Below, piece after piece: positions 49,249 through 57,415 of a DNA stretch of 64,000 nucleotides. A model generated the notes under the pieces. It saw only the letters and a program-made list of their open reading frames with translations. It did no database searches and was not told the origin of the DNA. The DNA is from Shewanella marisflavi (GTDB lineage Bacteria > Pseudomonadota > Gammaproteobacteria > Enterobacterales > Shewanellaceae). Each line of letters starts with the position of its first letter. The first letter of the stretch is position 1. The position numbers were made by a program, and so were the translations under genes. The stretch lies in NCBI RefSeq assembly GCF_023283925.1, contig NZ_JAKIKX010000001.1:682001-746000 (forward strand), written 5' to 3'.

Positions 49249-49835
49249 AGAAGGCTTTATTAGGCGCCACACTCTTAAGCGCAATAGGTGCAGGTGCAAT
49301 CATGCTTCCTATGACGGCATCAGCCGCCGATTATGTAATAGATACCCAAGGTGCTCATGCCTCGATACAGTTTAAGGTGAGTCATCTGGGCTACAGCTTT
49401 GTCGTTGGGCGTTTTAACGACTTTGAAGGTAACTTTAGCTTCGATAGCAAGCAGATCGGCGATGCAAAGGTTAATGTTGAAATCGACACTGCAAGCCTAG
49501 ATTCAAACCACGCCGAACGTGACAAGCACTTAAGAAGCGAAGATTTCCTTAATGTTGCCAAGCACCCCAAGGCTAGCTTTGTTTCAAGCTCGGTGGAAGA
49601 TTTAGGCCAGGGTAAGTTCGTGCTTAATGGCAATCTGACTCTTAATGGTGTCACTAAGCCGGTGGCGATAGATGCTAAGTTTATCGGTGAGGGGCAAGAC
49701 CCGTGGGGTGGCTATCGCGCCGGTTTTGTTGGACAGACAGAATTTGCCCTGAAAGATTATGATATCAAGATGGACCTTGGACCAGCCTCTAGCCATGTAA
49801 CCCTGGATCTTGTGGTCGAAGGTATCCGCCAGTAA
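49245..49835 (+). CDS. yceI: YceI family periplasmic lipid-binding protein
   Basis: A 196-residue protein with signal peptide [20 protein letters not shown] ... ASA, then the YceI lipocalin-like fold: [65 protein letters not shown] and the DLGPASSHV end. YceI proteins bind polyprenyl chains such as polyprenyl-quinone precursors. GGAGACACA precedes the ATG. It is translationally coupled to the cytochrome b561 gene and ends at a bidirectional terminator. Confidence 0.93.
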   Translation: MKKALLGATLLSAIGAGAIMLPMTASAADYVIDTQGAHASIQFKVSHLGYSFVVGRFNDFEGNFSFDSKQIGDAKVNVEIDTASLDSNHAERDKHLRSEDFLNVAKHPKASFVSSSVEDLGQGKFVLNGNLTLNGVTKPVAIDAKFIGEGQDPWGGYRAGFVGQTEFALKDYDIKMDLGPASSHVTLDLVVEGIRQ

Positions 49836-49869
49836 TCTCTTTTTGAAGTAAAGAGTATCTGCCAGACAC

Positions 49870-49896
49870 AAAAAAGCGCCTTTCGGCGCTTTTTTA
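49870..49896. terminator. Bidirectional terminator between yceI and yggX
   Basis: Stem AAAAAAGCGCC / GGCGCTTTTTT with TTTC loop, T runs on both strands; on the minus strand it abuts the yggX stop codon. Confidence 0.85.
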
Positions 49897-50175
49897 TTAT
49901 TCGTCATCTTTTTGCGGCACATAGCCTTCAATCTCGACCTCTTTGCCCTCAAACAGAAAGTTTACCATCTGCTCTTCGAGGAACTTGCGATCGTCAACAT
50001 TCATCATGTTGAGTTTTTTCTCATTGATAAGCATGGTCTGCTTCGCCTGCCAGAGTGACCAGGCTTCCTGACTGATGTTGTCAAAAATACGCTTACCGAG
50101 TTCACCCGGGTATAGCTGAAAGGCTAGGCCGTCTGCCTCTTTCTTTAGATACTGGCAGTTAACTGTACGCGCCAT
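49897..50175 (-). CDS. yggX: Probable Fe(2+)-trafficking protein YggX
   Basis: A 92-residue protein with the family start [17 protein letters not shown] carrying the conserved Cys7, then [17 protein letters not shown] and [13 protein letters not shown]. YggX protects iron-sulfur clusters from oxidative damage. It lies two bases after mutY on the same strand; mutY-yggX linkage is widespread in gammaproteobacteria, and MutY itself carries a 4Fe-4S cluster. Confidence 0.96.
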   Translation of the reverse strand: MARTVNCQYLKKEADGLAFQLYPGELGKRIFDNISQEAWSLWQAKQTMLINEKKLNMMNVDDRKFLEEQMVNFLFEGKEVEIEGYVPQKDDE

Positions 50176-50177
50176 GA

Positions 50178-51236
50178 TTACTCCTTATTTAATACTGAAC
50201 CTAAGTTAGACAGTAGCCGCTCCGTTGCAGCGGCGAGTCCAACCTTGGGTGGCTTGGCTATGTTATACCAGAGAGATGCCGCTTCTTCCATGATCTCATG
50301 TGGAGTTGTGGTTTTCTCGGCAATATAGGCACTGATATCCAGATGGAAATGGCTGAAGGTATGGCGAAAGCTGTCAAAGGGGTCACGACTCTTGAGGGTA
50401 AGCCCCTTAGCCTTGGCAAACTCCTCGAGTGCACTTTGACTGTCAAACTGAGGAAAACACCAGAGGCCGCCCCATATTCCCGCGGGGGGCCTCTTACTCA
50501 TCAGTACTTGATCGCCTTCTTTAATGACCAGCATAAAGGCTAGCTTCTCTGGGATTGATTTTTTCGGCTTCTTACCGGGAAAATCCGTTTGACGACCCAT
50601 TAGCTGTGCCTTGCAGTCGATGGCAACAGGGCAGAGCTCGCACTTAGGTTTTGAGCGGGTACAGATGCTGGCGCCAATATCCATCATCGCCTGATTGTAT
50701 TTGGTTACGCCCTCTTGCGGCGTCAATGTTTGGGTGAGTTGCCACAGCTGCTCTTCGACCTCACGTTTTCCAGGCCAACCGGCGATGGCGCCATGCCTGG
50801 CCAGCACTCGCTTGACGTTACCATCTAAGATGGGGTGATGCTGACCAAGAGATAGTGAGAGTATTGCACCTGCGGTGGAGCGACCAATTCCTGGCAAGGC
50901 GAGCACCTGCTCAAATTCTGTGGGGAATTGCCCTTGATAGTCGTTAGCCACTATCTGAGCACTCTTGTGCAGGTTGCGGGCCCTGGCGTAATAGCCAAGG
51001 CCTGTCCAGTGGTGCAACACCTCATCCTGATCGGCGTTTGCCAGATCCACTATGGTTGGGAAGCGCTTCATAAAGGCTTCGAAGTAGGGGATAACGGTTG
51101 CTACCTGAGTCTGCTGCAACATGATCTCAGATACCCAAACTTTGTAGGGGGTCTTATCTTGTTGCCAGGGAAGGTGTTTGCGCCCATGTTCGTCATACCA
51201 GGAGACGATGCGCTGGTGAAATTGCTCTGTTTTCAT
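50178..51236 (-). CDS. mutY: Adenine DNA glycosylase MutY
   Basis: A 352-residue glycosylase that excises adenine mispaired with 8-oxoguanine. The helix-hairpin-helix domain has [16 protein letters not shown], the catalytic Asp region ([12 protein letters not shown]) and [15 protein letters not shown]. The 4Fe-4S cysteines follow C-x6-C-x2-C-x5-C in [17 protein letters not shown]. The C-terminal NUDIX-like domain (about 220-340) recognises 8-oxoG. Start ATG 51236 gives the usual [16 protein letters not shown]-terminus. Confidence 0.96.
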   Translation of the reverse strand: MKTEQFHQRIVSWYDEHGRKHLPWQQDKTPYKVWVSEIMLQQTQVATVIPYFEAFMKRFPTIVDLANADQDEVLHHWTGLGYYARARNLHKSAQIVANDYQGQFPTEFEQVLALPGIGRSTAGAILSLSLGQHHPILDGNVKRVLARHGAIAGWPGKREVEEQLWQLTQTLTPQEGVTKYNQAMMDIGASICTRSKPKCELCPVAIDCKAQLMGRQTDFPGKKPKKSIPEKLAFMLVIKEGDQVLMSKRPPAGIWGGLWCFPQFDSQSALEEFAKAKGLTLKSRDPFDSFRHTFSHFHLDISAYIAEKTTTPHEIMEEAASLWYNIAKPPKVGLAAATERLLSNLGSVLNKE

Positions 51237-51520
51237 GGCGCTCAGTGTATAGACGGGTAAGGTTTTTCTCAACCTAAATGGCATCCTTGTAAAGGCACAA
51301 TTCGCGCCTGTCGGGATTATTGGTATACTTTGGCAACATAGGGCTTGCCTTAGCGCAGTAACTTTGGATAATGCCCTTCTTTTTATAATTTTCCAATCAT
51401 ATAAGTGTCAGGATCCAGGTCGGATCAAATGAGTTTGTGAGTCGAGCCTTGAGATGCTTGACGCTTACTTTTTCTCGGCGCTATATGGCCAATTAATGGC
51501 AGAGCAGAGGCTGAAAAATA

Positions 51521-52237
51521 ATGAGCGAAGTAACCACAGCAGAGTTTAACGAAGAGGGTAAGTACCTTCGTAAAGTTAGAAGCTTTGTATTACGTGAAGG
51601 ACGTCTGACCAAAGGCCAGGCGCAGGCCATGGAGCAGCAATGGCCTATCATGGGATTGGATTACTCTCCCGAGCCGCTGGATCTGGCTAAGGTGTTTGGC
51701 CGTGAGGCTGATACTGTGCTTGAGATTGGCTTTGGTATGGGGGCCTCACTGGTCGAGATGGCTAAGGCGGCGCCAGAGCTTAACTTTATCGGCATCGAAG
51801 TGCATAAGCCTGGCGTGGGCGCCTGCTTGGCCGATGCGGCAGAAGCGGGTGTTACAAACCTGCGCGTGTTTCACCATGATGCCATCGAAGTATTGGAAAA
51901 TAGCATTCAAAGCGGTAGTTTAGCCAGGGTGCAGCTGTTCTTCCCCGATCCTTGGCATAAGAAGCGTCATCATAAGCGTCGTATCGTGCAGCCTGAGTTT
52001 GCTCAGCTTATTCGCCGCTGCCTGAAAGTGGGTGGTGTGTTCCACCTTGCGACCGATTGGGAAAACTACAGTGAGCATATGTTAGAGGTGATGAGCGCGG
52101 CACCAGGTTATAAAAACCAATCTGCCAGTGGCGATTTTGTGCCTCGCCCCGATCATCGCCCTTTGACCAAATTTGAGGCCAGAGGCCATCGCTTAGGCCA
52201 TGGTGTCTGGGATCTGATGTTTGAGCGTACCGAGTAA
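51521..52237 (+). CDS. trmB: tRNA (guanine-N7)-methyltransferase
   Basis: A 238-residue SAM-dependent enzyme making m7G46 in tRNA. Motif I is [17 protein letters not shown], then [15 protein letters not shown], the catalytic motif [17 protein letters not shown] and C-terminal [20 protein letters not shown]. It diverges from mutY, a conserved arrangement, and starts the trmB-yggL-glsB run. Confidence 0.97.
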   Translation: MSEVTTAEFNEEGKYLRKVRSFVLREGRLTKGQAQAMEQQWPIMGLDYSPEPLDLAKVFGREADTVLEIGFGMGASLVEMAKAAPELNFIGIEVHKPGVGACLADAAEAGVTNLRVFHHDAIEVLENSIQSGSLARVQLFFPDPWHKKRHHKRRIVQPEFAQLIRRCLKVGGVFHLATDWENYSEHMLEVMSAAPGYKNQSASGDFVPRPDHRPLTKFEARGHRLGHGVWDLMFERTE

Positions 52238-52267
52238 GCTGAATTTCTATAAAGAGAGGGTATACAC

Positions 52268-52591
52268 ATGGCAACACGTAGTCGTCGTTTACGCAAGAAA
52301 TTACGCATCGATGAATTTCAAGAGTTAGGTTTCGACGTAAACTGGACCTTCGAAGACTCGGTAAGCGAAGAACAGATCGATGACATTGTCGATCAGTTTA
52401 TCGATCAGGTGATTGAAGCCAGAAAACTGGGTTTTCATGGTGGCGGTCATAAAGAGTGGGAAGGGATCATCGCGACCCAGACCATAGGCAAGTGCACCGA
52501 AGAAGATCGCCAAGCCGTGAGCGATTTTTGGAAGAATCAGCCAGCTAAAGATGTTGTGGTTAGCGAACTGTACGATATTTGGTGGAACTAA
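52268..52591 (+). CDS. yggL: YggL family 50S-binding protein
   Basis: A 107-residue DUF469 (YggL) protein: [20 protein letters not shown] at the start, [23 protein letters not shown] and [13 protein letters not shown] later. The family is reported to associate with the 50S ribosomal subunit. GAGAGG lies about eight bases before the ATG. The stop overlaps the glutaminase start by one base (TAATG). Confidence 0.93.
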   Translation: MATRSRRLRKKLRIDEFQELGFDVNWTFEDSVSEEQIDDIVDQFIDQVIEARKLGFHGGGHKEWEGIIATQTIGKCTEEDRQAVSDFWKNQPAKDVVVSELYDIWWN

Positions 52592-53505
52592 TGCCGCAAA
52601 AGGCACTGCTCGAAAATATTATCGAGCAGGTTCGTCCGCTGCTGGGCAAGGGTAAGGTTGCCGATTATATTCCAGCCTTAGCCGAGGTGGATCCCCAAAA
52701 ATTGGGGATCGCCGTCACCACAGTTGATGGTCAAACGATAGGGGCTGGAGATTATCTCGAGCCCTTTTCGATTCAGAGTATCTCTAAAGTATTTAGCCTC
52801 ACGCTGGCCTTAACCCTTTATGAAGAGAGGGAGATCTGGTCTCGTGTCGGTAAAGAGCCTTCTGGGCAGTCCTTTAACTCTCTGGTTCAGATTGAACTTG
52901 AGCGCGGCGTGCCGCGAAACCCCTTTATTAATGCTGGCGCCCTGATCATTGCCGATCTCTTGCAAAGCCGTTTGGGCGCGCCCAAGCATCATATGCTAGA
53001 GGTGGTGAGAAAACTGAGCACCAATCCCCATGTGATTTACGATAAGCGTGTCGCAGCCTCTGAATATGAACACAGCGCCCGCAACGCGGCCATCGCCTAT
53101 CTGATGAAGTCTTTCGGCAACTTTAATAACGATGTCGATAAGGTGCTAAAAAACTACTTTCATTACTGCGCCCTTAAGATGAGCTGCGCCGATCTGTCAA
53201 AGGCGATGCTCTACCTGGCAAACGCTGGCAAGAGCATAGACGGTAAGCCTGTGGTATCACCCATCCAGACCCGTAAACTTAATGCCCTACTGGCGACATC
53301 TGGCCTGTATGATGGGGCTGGAGAGTTTGCCTATCGGGTAGGTATGCCAGGTAAGAGTGGCGTCGGGGGCGGTATTATTGCCGTGATCCCAGGTGATATG
53401 AGTGTCTGTGTCTGGTCACCCGAACTAGATAAGAATGGCAACTCATTAGCGGGAACCGCCGCACTTGAACATCTCTCCCAGGCCTTGGGCCGTTCTATCT
53501 TTTAA
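52591..53505 (+). CDS. glsB: Glutaminase
   Basis: Hydrolyses glutamine to glutamate and ammonia. The 304-residue protein has the serine-beta-lactamase-like fold with the Ser63-x-x-Lys66 catalytic pair in [11 protein letters not shown], and the motifs [45 protein letters not shown] and [11 protein letters not shown]. Start ATG 52591 overlaps the yggL stop; an earlier in-frame start inside yggL is rejected. It is the third gene of trmB-yggL-glsB. Confidence 0.96.
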   Translation: MPQKALLENIIEQVRPLLGKGKVADYIPALAEVDPQKLGIAVTTVDGQTIGAGDYLEPFSIQSISKVFSLTLALTLYEEREIWSRVGKEPSGQSFNSLVQIELERGVPRNPFINAGALIIADLLQSRLGAPKHHMLEVVRKLSTNPHVIYDKRVAASEYEHSARNAAIAYLMKSFGNFNNDVDKVLKNYFHYCALKMSCADLSKAMLYLANAGKSIDGKPVVSPIQTRKLNALLATSGLYDGAGEFAYRVGMPGKSGVGGGIIAVIPGDMSVCVWSPELDKNGNSLAGTAALEHLSQALGRSIF

Positions 53506-53724
53506 AGGCTGCGATCGCCGCTTTATCAGTTAGTAAAATTCACTAAAAACTGGTTGGAGAGTTAACTTTTCTCACTAGGTCTATCCTATCGAATATGGCT
53601 ATCCTTTTGATTGTATTGAATTAGTTAATTTTGGCACGATATCTGTATTCTCTGTAATCAACGACACATGGTGCCCCTTGAGCTACACATCATGTGAATC
53701 ATCGACGACTTAAGGAATAAGAAC

Positions 53725-54555
53725 ATGAAGAAACTGACAGCATCTCTTGGACTGACTGCATTTGTACTAGCGACAACGAGTTCGGCTTGGGCCGGCGAGG
53801 GTAAAGATAACCAGATCTCCTTTGGCCGTGACGACAAGCAGTGCGAGGTGAGTCTCAATTATGATGTCTCGGTGGAGCCGAGCAAGTTGGTTGTCAGTAA
53901 ATCAAAAAAAGAGGTCTATCGTATCGAGCTGGGTCAGCTCTATGTCGATGGCGACAGAGTCCAGCTTAATGACAAACAGCAGGCACTGGTTAATCAGTAT
54001 GCGGGGGAGGTGTCTAAGCAACTTCCTGAGGTGATCGATGTGGTACATGACGCCGTGGATATCGCCTCTACCGCCGTAAGCATGGCATTAACGCCGCTAC
54101 TCGGTGATGCCGCCGGTGCTAAGATTGATGAGATGATGGACAGCCTGGCTAAGCGTATCGATACCGTAGCCTATCAAAATGGCGATAAGTTTTACCTTGG
54201 CGCAACCGAGTCCTCTCTGGAAGACACCTTTGGTAAGGAGTTTGAAAAAGAGATGGAGCAGGTCGTTCAAAGTTCAATCGGTAGCATGATGATGACCCTG
54301 GGCAGCGAGATGATGAACGGCGATGGTGATACCTTCGAAGAGAAGATGAACGCCTTTTCTGCCAAGATGGAGCGAGTCGGTGATGATATCGAAGCCCAAA
54401 TCGAGCAACAGGCAACAGATTTAGAAGTGCGCGCCGACAAGCTGTGTGACAACTTTCAGCATCTGGTTATGATTGAGTCACAGCTGCGCAGCGAAATCCC
54501 CGCACTGAGCGATTTCCCATTAGTGAGCGCTAAACAGCAGCCGCTGCGCGAGTAA
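53725..54555 (+). CDS. yggN: YggN (DUF2884) family periplasmic protein
   Basis: A 276-residue protein with signal peptide MKKLTASLGLTAFVLATTSSAWA, then CEVSLNYDVSVEPSKLVVS, RIELGQLYVDGDRVQLNDKQQ and a long helical part (EVIDVVHDAVDIASTAVSMALTPL; METKM-type DTFEEKMNAFSAKMERVGDDIE). It fits DUF2884, named YggN in E. coli, of unknown function. AGGAAT precedes the ATG. It follows glsB by 220 bases and has its own terminator, so it is probably a separate transcript. Confidence 0.88.
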   Translation: MKKLTASLGLTAFVLATTSSAWAGEGKDNQISFGRDDKQCEVSLNYDVSVEPSKLVVSKSKKEVYRIELGQLYVDGDRVQLNDKQQALVNQYAGEVSKQLPEVIDVVHDAVDIASTAVSMALTPLLGDAAGAKIDEMMDSLAKRIDTVAYQNGDKFYLGATESSLEDTFGKEFEKEMEQVVQSSIGSMMMTLGSEMMNGDGDTFEEKMNAFSAKMERVGDDIEAQIEQQATDLEVRADKLCDNFQHLVMIESQLRSEIPALSDFPLVSAKQQPLRE

Positions 54556-54595
54556 TTCGCAAGTTAATTCCTCTGGCATCGCAAGATCCACATTT

Positions 54596-54630
54596 CCCTG
54601 CACTTACCTTGGGTGCAGGGCTTTTTTTTG
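54596..54630 (+). terminator. Terminator of yggN
   Basis: Stem CCCTGCAC / GTGCAGGG followed by C and eight T residues. Confidence 0.85.
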
Positions 54631-54759
54631 CCTTCAGGTTGCTTTTTGTTATTGGCTTTTCCTAATGTCCTATCTGGGTGTATAGTGACTAAAAAATAGG
54701 TATTAGAATCAAAGTGCAAATCTTTGGTATACTTGTAAAAATAATAACAATGCTGGCTA

Positions 54760-54777
54760 AATTTCGATAACGAAATT
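54760..54777. promoter_or_regulatory. Perfect inverted repeat AATTTCG-ATAA-CGAAATT
   Basis: Seven-base arms around ATAA, 131 bases before the LysR-type gene. LysR sites have a T-N11-A core, which this contains. Autoregulation by the adjacent regulator is a reasonable inference. Confidence 0.5.
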
Positions 54778-54908
54778 GAAATGGCTAACAGTCTGACTCT
54801 ACTCTTAAAATAATCTGCATAGTCAAGGGGATAACTCTAAACCGTTGAGGTATCTCTATGATTTATAATTGGTATTTATAGTGTCGCATACACCTTAAGG
54901 CTATTTAA

Positions 54909-55850
54909 ATGTTAGAACTTTTAGAACCTATTGCAATTTTTACTCATGTTGCTCGCGCCGGGAGTTTTAGCTCTGCAGCGCGAAAATTGGGGATTTCTAA
55001 GTCAAAAGTCAGTACTCAGGTTGCCGATCTTGAGCATAAATTAGGTGTTCAGCTGATACAGCGTACCACTCGAAGCCTGAGTTTAACCGAAGCCGGACAG
55101 CTACTTTATGCACAAGGTGAGGAGTTACTTCGCGACGCAGACCAGGCGGTTGCCAGTGTGCATAATCTCAACGATGCGACACGTGGTGTACTCAAGGTGG
55201 GGATTTCGCAGTCTTTCGGTACCATGCATATCATTCCTGCATTGCCTGATTTTATGGCCAGACATCCTGAGTTGGAGTTGCAGGTCAGTTTGCTGGATCA
55301 TAAGGTCGATGTGGTCAGCGAAGGGCTAGATCTTTTACTAACCATGTCAGAGCAGTTGCCGCTGGGCATGGTTGCCAGACCTTTGATGAAGTGTCAGTTT
55401 CTGTTAGCCGCATCGCCAGACTATGTAGCTAAGCATGGTTATCCTGATCGCCCCGAGCAGTTGGTGGATCATAACTGTCTCGTTTACCAAGGTGAGTGGC
55501 ACGAACATAGCGTGTGGCAGTTTAAGAAGGGCGATGATTACTGCGAGATAGGTGTGTCGGGTAATTTCAGAGTCGACAATGCCCCAGCACTTAAGTCTGC
55601 CGCTGTGAGCGGTTTAGGTGTCGTCTATTTGGCCAGTTACCTGCTCGAAGATGAGATAGAGAAGGGGACTTTGGTGCCATTATTGCCTGAGTGGCAATTG
55701 ACTCATCACCTGCCTCTGCAGGCGGTTTACCCAAGACGTAAGCACTTGGCGCCAAAGGTCAGTGCCTTTATCGATTTTATTAAAGACCATATTGGCTCGC
55801 CTCCATATTGGGATGAACCATATGCAGCGCTGTATGCTCAGCGTAAATAA
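54909..55850 (+). CDS. LysR-family transcription regulator
   Basis: A 313-residue LysR-type regulator. The N-terminal helix-turn-helix reads FTHVARAGSFSSAARKLGIS then KSKVSTQVADLEHKLGVQLI, RTTRSLSLTEAG; the effector domain (about 90-300) follows, with VSEGLDLLLTM and NAPALKSAAVSGLGVVYLAS. It resembles the CrgA/DsdC-like LysR group with short tails. It is not adjacent to an obvious target, so the regulon is unknown. A palindrome upstream may be its own site. Strong terminator 105 bases downstream. Confidence 0.9.
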   Translation: MLELLEPIAIFTHVARAGSFSSAARKLGISKSKVSTQVADLEHKLGVQLIQRTTRSLSLTEAGQLLYAQGEELLRDADQAVASVHNLNDATRGVLKVGISQSFGTMHIIPALPDFMARHPELELQVSLLDHKVDVVSEGLDLLLTMSEQLPLGMVARPLMKCQFLLAASPDYVAKHGYPDRPEQLVDHNCLVYQGEWHEHSVWQFKKGDDYCEIGVSGNFRVDNAPALKSAAVSGLGVVYLASYLLEDEIEKGTLVPLLPEWQLTHHLPLQAVYPRRKHLAPKVSAFIDFIKDHIGSPPYWDEPYAALYAQRK

Positions 55851-55954
55851 CCTGAAGTGACTGAAAAAGCAGCATTTTGTCCATGTCAGCGTCAAGGTTA
55901 TTGCTACTTTCAGTTATCAATAACTTAAAAACATTGTTCTCTTAACAAGACGAT

Positions 55955-55993
55955 AACCCTGGGCGTGAGAAATGCCCAGGGTTATTTTTTTAA
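55955..55993 (+). terminator. Terminator after the LysR-type gene
   Basis: Twelve-base perfect stem ATAACCCTGGGC / GCCCAGGGTTAT followed by seven T residues. Confidence 0.85.
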
Positions 55994-56074
55994 AATCATA
56001 TAGTTAAAAAAGTATTGCCTATCTGATTTGCAATGGCTTATTTAGGTTGAGCTAATCCTTGAACAGAATTCACG

Positions 56075-56102
56075 TTGCAGTCTGTTCTTTATTTAATACA
56101 AT
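56075..56102 (+). promoter_or_regulatory. Sigma70-type promoter of candidate small transcript
   Basis: TTGCAG (-35) and TACAAT (-10) with a 16-base spacer, predicting transcription from about 56109. Confidence 0.5.
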
Positions 56103-56145
56103 AGTTGCAGTTGATATCGGGATGACCTGATTCAGATAGCTGAGG

Positions 56146-56223
56146 ATGAGAATGACCCCTCTCATGTTTGGTTACACAGGTCGGCGTTACTGCAATCTTG
56201 GATCAATGCTGGCAGCGGTTTAA
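56146..56223 (+). CDS. Candidate 25-residue small protein in the small transcript
   Basis: The frame reads MRMTPLMFGYTGRRYCNLGS then MLAAV and stop. GAGG at 56142-56145 sits six bases before the second ATG (56152), so a 23-residue product is likeliest. No family is recognised. The frame is short enough to occur by chance. Confidence 0.3.
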   Translation: MRMTPLMFGYTGRRYCNLGSMLAAV

Positions 56224-56270
56224 GAACTAAAACAATGCTAGCCTTAAAACCATCATCCTAGTTTTGGTTT

Positions 56271-56303
56271 ACCCCAGCAATTATTGCTGGGGTATTTTTC
56301 TTT
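56271..56303 (+). terminator. Terminator of the candidate small transcript
   Basis: Stem ACCCCAGCAA / TTGCTGGGGT with TTA loop, followed by ATTTTTCTTTT. Confidence 0.85.
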
Positions 56304-56523
56304 TAAGCGTCCTCATTTTTTCCCCCTCTCAATTCGGCCGCTATTTCGTCATGCGATGCTATCTCTTCACTTCTTTTTTGCGCAGGCTTACCTAAGTTTG
56401 TGGTGAAATATAGCTGTCTAATAAAGATTATTTAATTTATCTATTATGGTACTGGATTAAAACTCAGGGTATTGTGCTGTGAATGTTCGCATGTTTATGC
56501 CCATGGCAGTTAAAGGGATGTTT

Positions 56524-57174
56524 ATGGTTAAAAAAATTGTATTACTTATTGCCGCATTGATTGGTCTTGTTATCCTCGCCGGGATCTACCGGTTTAACTT
56601 TACTGACGATGATCTCTATGTCGTACAGCAAGATGGTACTGTGGTTCCCCTTAATGAAGACAGGGATAATGTCATTCTGACTCTGTTTAGTATCAAGACT
56701 CATAAGCACTGGGTTATCCAATTGCCTGAGTCTGATGCAGAGGCACAATTAACCAGAGTTGGCCTAGGCGACAGCCCTTTTGTCAGTGGTGACTACCAGG
56801 ATGGCCCAGAGCGTGGCAGCGTAAACCTGGATTATCAAAAGATTCTGCCGATTAATGGCGCAGGCATTGATGCAAGCAAGAATATGCTATTTGTCGCGCC
56901 CTTTTTTGTTTCCAATCAGGGCAGTGGCGTGTTTTATTATTTGGGCTTGTTTAGCCTGAATCATCAAAGTGGTGAAATAAAACAGCTTGGCACGCATCTG
57001 CTTGGCGACAGAATCGAGATAAAGTCGCTTACAATCGATGAGCCATTCGATGTTACCTCAAGCCTGGTTGTCAGTTACCTGACCCATGGCGATGAGCAGA
57101 GCATGGCTCAGCAGCCAGCGAAAGTAATGCAAGAAAGCATTAAGGTGTCAGATAAAGGCTTTGAGGCTGATTAA
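56524..57174 (+). CDS. Hypothetical membrane-anchored protein
   Basis: A 216-residue protein with one N-terminal membrane helix (MVKKIVLLIAALIGLVILAG) and a predicted extracytoplasmic domain, beginning NFTDDDLYVVQQDGTVVPL and containing LPESDAEAQLTRVGLGDSPF and LLGDRIEIKSLTIDEPFDVTS. It has no cysteine. I chose ATG 56524 because AAAGGGA sits about five bases before it; a GTG at 56479 would add 15 residues. I recognise no family. It stands alone, with a terminator 100 bases downstream. Confidence 0.75.
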   Translation: MVKKIVLLIAALIGLVILAGIYRFNFTDDDLYVVQQDGTVVPLNEDRDNVILTLFSIKTHKHWVIQLPESDAEAQLTRVGLGDSPFVSGDYQDGPERGSVNLDYQKILPINGAGIDASKNMLFVAPFFVSNQGSGVFYYLGLFSLNHQSGEIKQLGTHLLGDRIEIKSLTIDEPFDVTSSLVVSYLTHGDEQSMAQQPAKVMQESIKVSDKGFEAD

Positions 57175-57242
57175 TAGCTGCTTCAAAGCTATGCGGTAAT
57201 TTCCATCCTTCATCGCCCAAGTACTGCTGTACTCAAAATGAC

Positions 57243-57278
57243 ACTTAAGATGCCACTTAAGATAGCACTTAGATAAAA
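57243..57278. repeat. Three 12-base tandem units with ACTTA core
   Basis: Units ACTTAAGATGCC, ACTTAAGATAGC and ACTTAGATAAAA run directly into the terminator stem at 57275. They share ACTTA(AG) with the array at 57340-57415. Confidence 0.75.
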
Positions 57279-57305
57279 AGGCCGCTCAATGGAGCGGCCT
57301 TTTTA
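57275..57305. terminator. Terminator between hypothetical and DUF885 genes
   Basis: Stem AAAAAGGCCGCTC / GAGCGGCCTTTTT with AATG loop, T runs on both strands, so it can serve both convergent genes. Confidence 0.85.
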
Positions 57306-57339
57306 ATGAGGCTCTGAAACATTGTTCAACAAATCATTG

Positions 57340-57415
57340 GCGATTTAAGCTATTGGTGACTTAAGTATTAGTGACTTAAGTATTAGCGACTTAAGTATTA
57401 GCGACTTAGGCATTG
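57340..57415. repeat. Five tandem 15-base units overlapping the DUF885 stop
   Basis: Units at 57340 (diverged, 16 bases), 57356, 57371, 57386 and 57401. The consensus is GYGACTTAAGTATTA. The last unit covers the stop codon of the DUF885 gene (57406-57408). Units 2 to 4 are nearly identical, indicating recent duplication. Confidence 0.85.

Larger units (their letters stand above)
54556..54908. other. Intergenic region between yggN and lysR-type gene
   Basis: About 350 bases containing the yggN terminator and one perfect inverted repeat (54760-54777), AT-rich otherwise. Confidence 0.5.
56109..56303 (+). ncRNA. Candidate small RNA or small-protein mRNA, about 190 nt
   Basis: The segment has a promoter, then paired elements GACCTG (56123) with CAGGTC (56177) and TGAG with CTCA inside, and a terminator with a ten-base stem and T run. 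It has no match to a family I know (Spot 42, RyhB, GcvB, GlmZ and CsrB were considered). It also contains a 25-codon frame (56146-56223) with GAGG before its second ATG, so it could encode a small protein or be dual-function. Both ends are supported by sequence signals; transcription itself is inferred. Confidence 0.5.
55851..56523. other. Long intergenic region carrying a candidate small transcript
   Basis: About 670 bases. It contains the terminator of the lysR gene (55955-55993), then a sigma70-like promoter (56075-56102), a roughly 190-base segment with structure and a 25-codon frame, and a second strong terminator (56271-56303). The last 200 bases hold the promoter of the next gene. Confidence 0.6.

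Noticed and set aside
56109..56303. Assigning the small transcript to the CsrB, RyhB, Spot 42 or GcvB families
   Set aside because: Only three GGA motifs are present, there is no Fur box, and the terminator and conserved cores of those families do not match.
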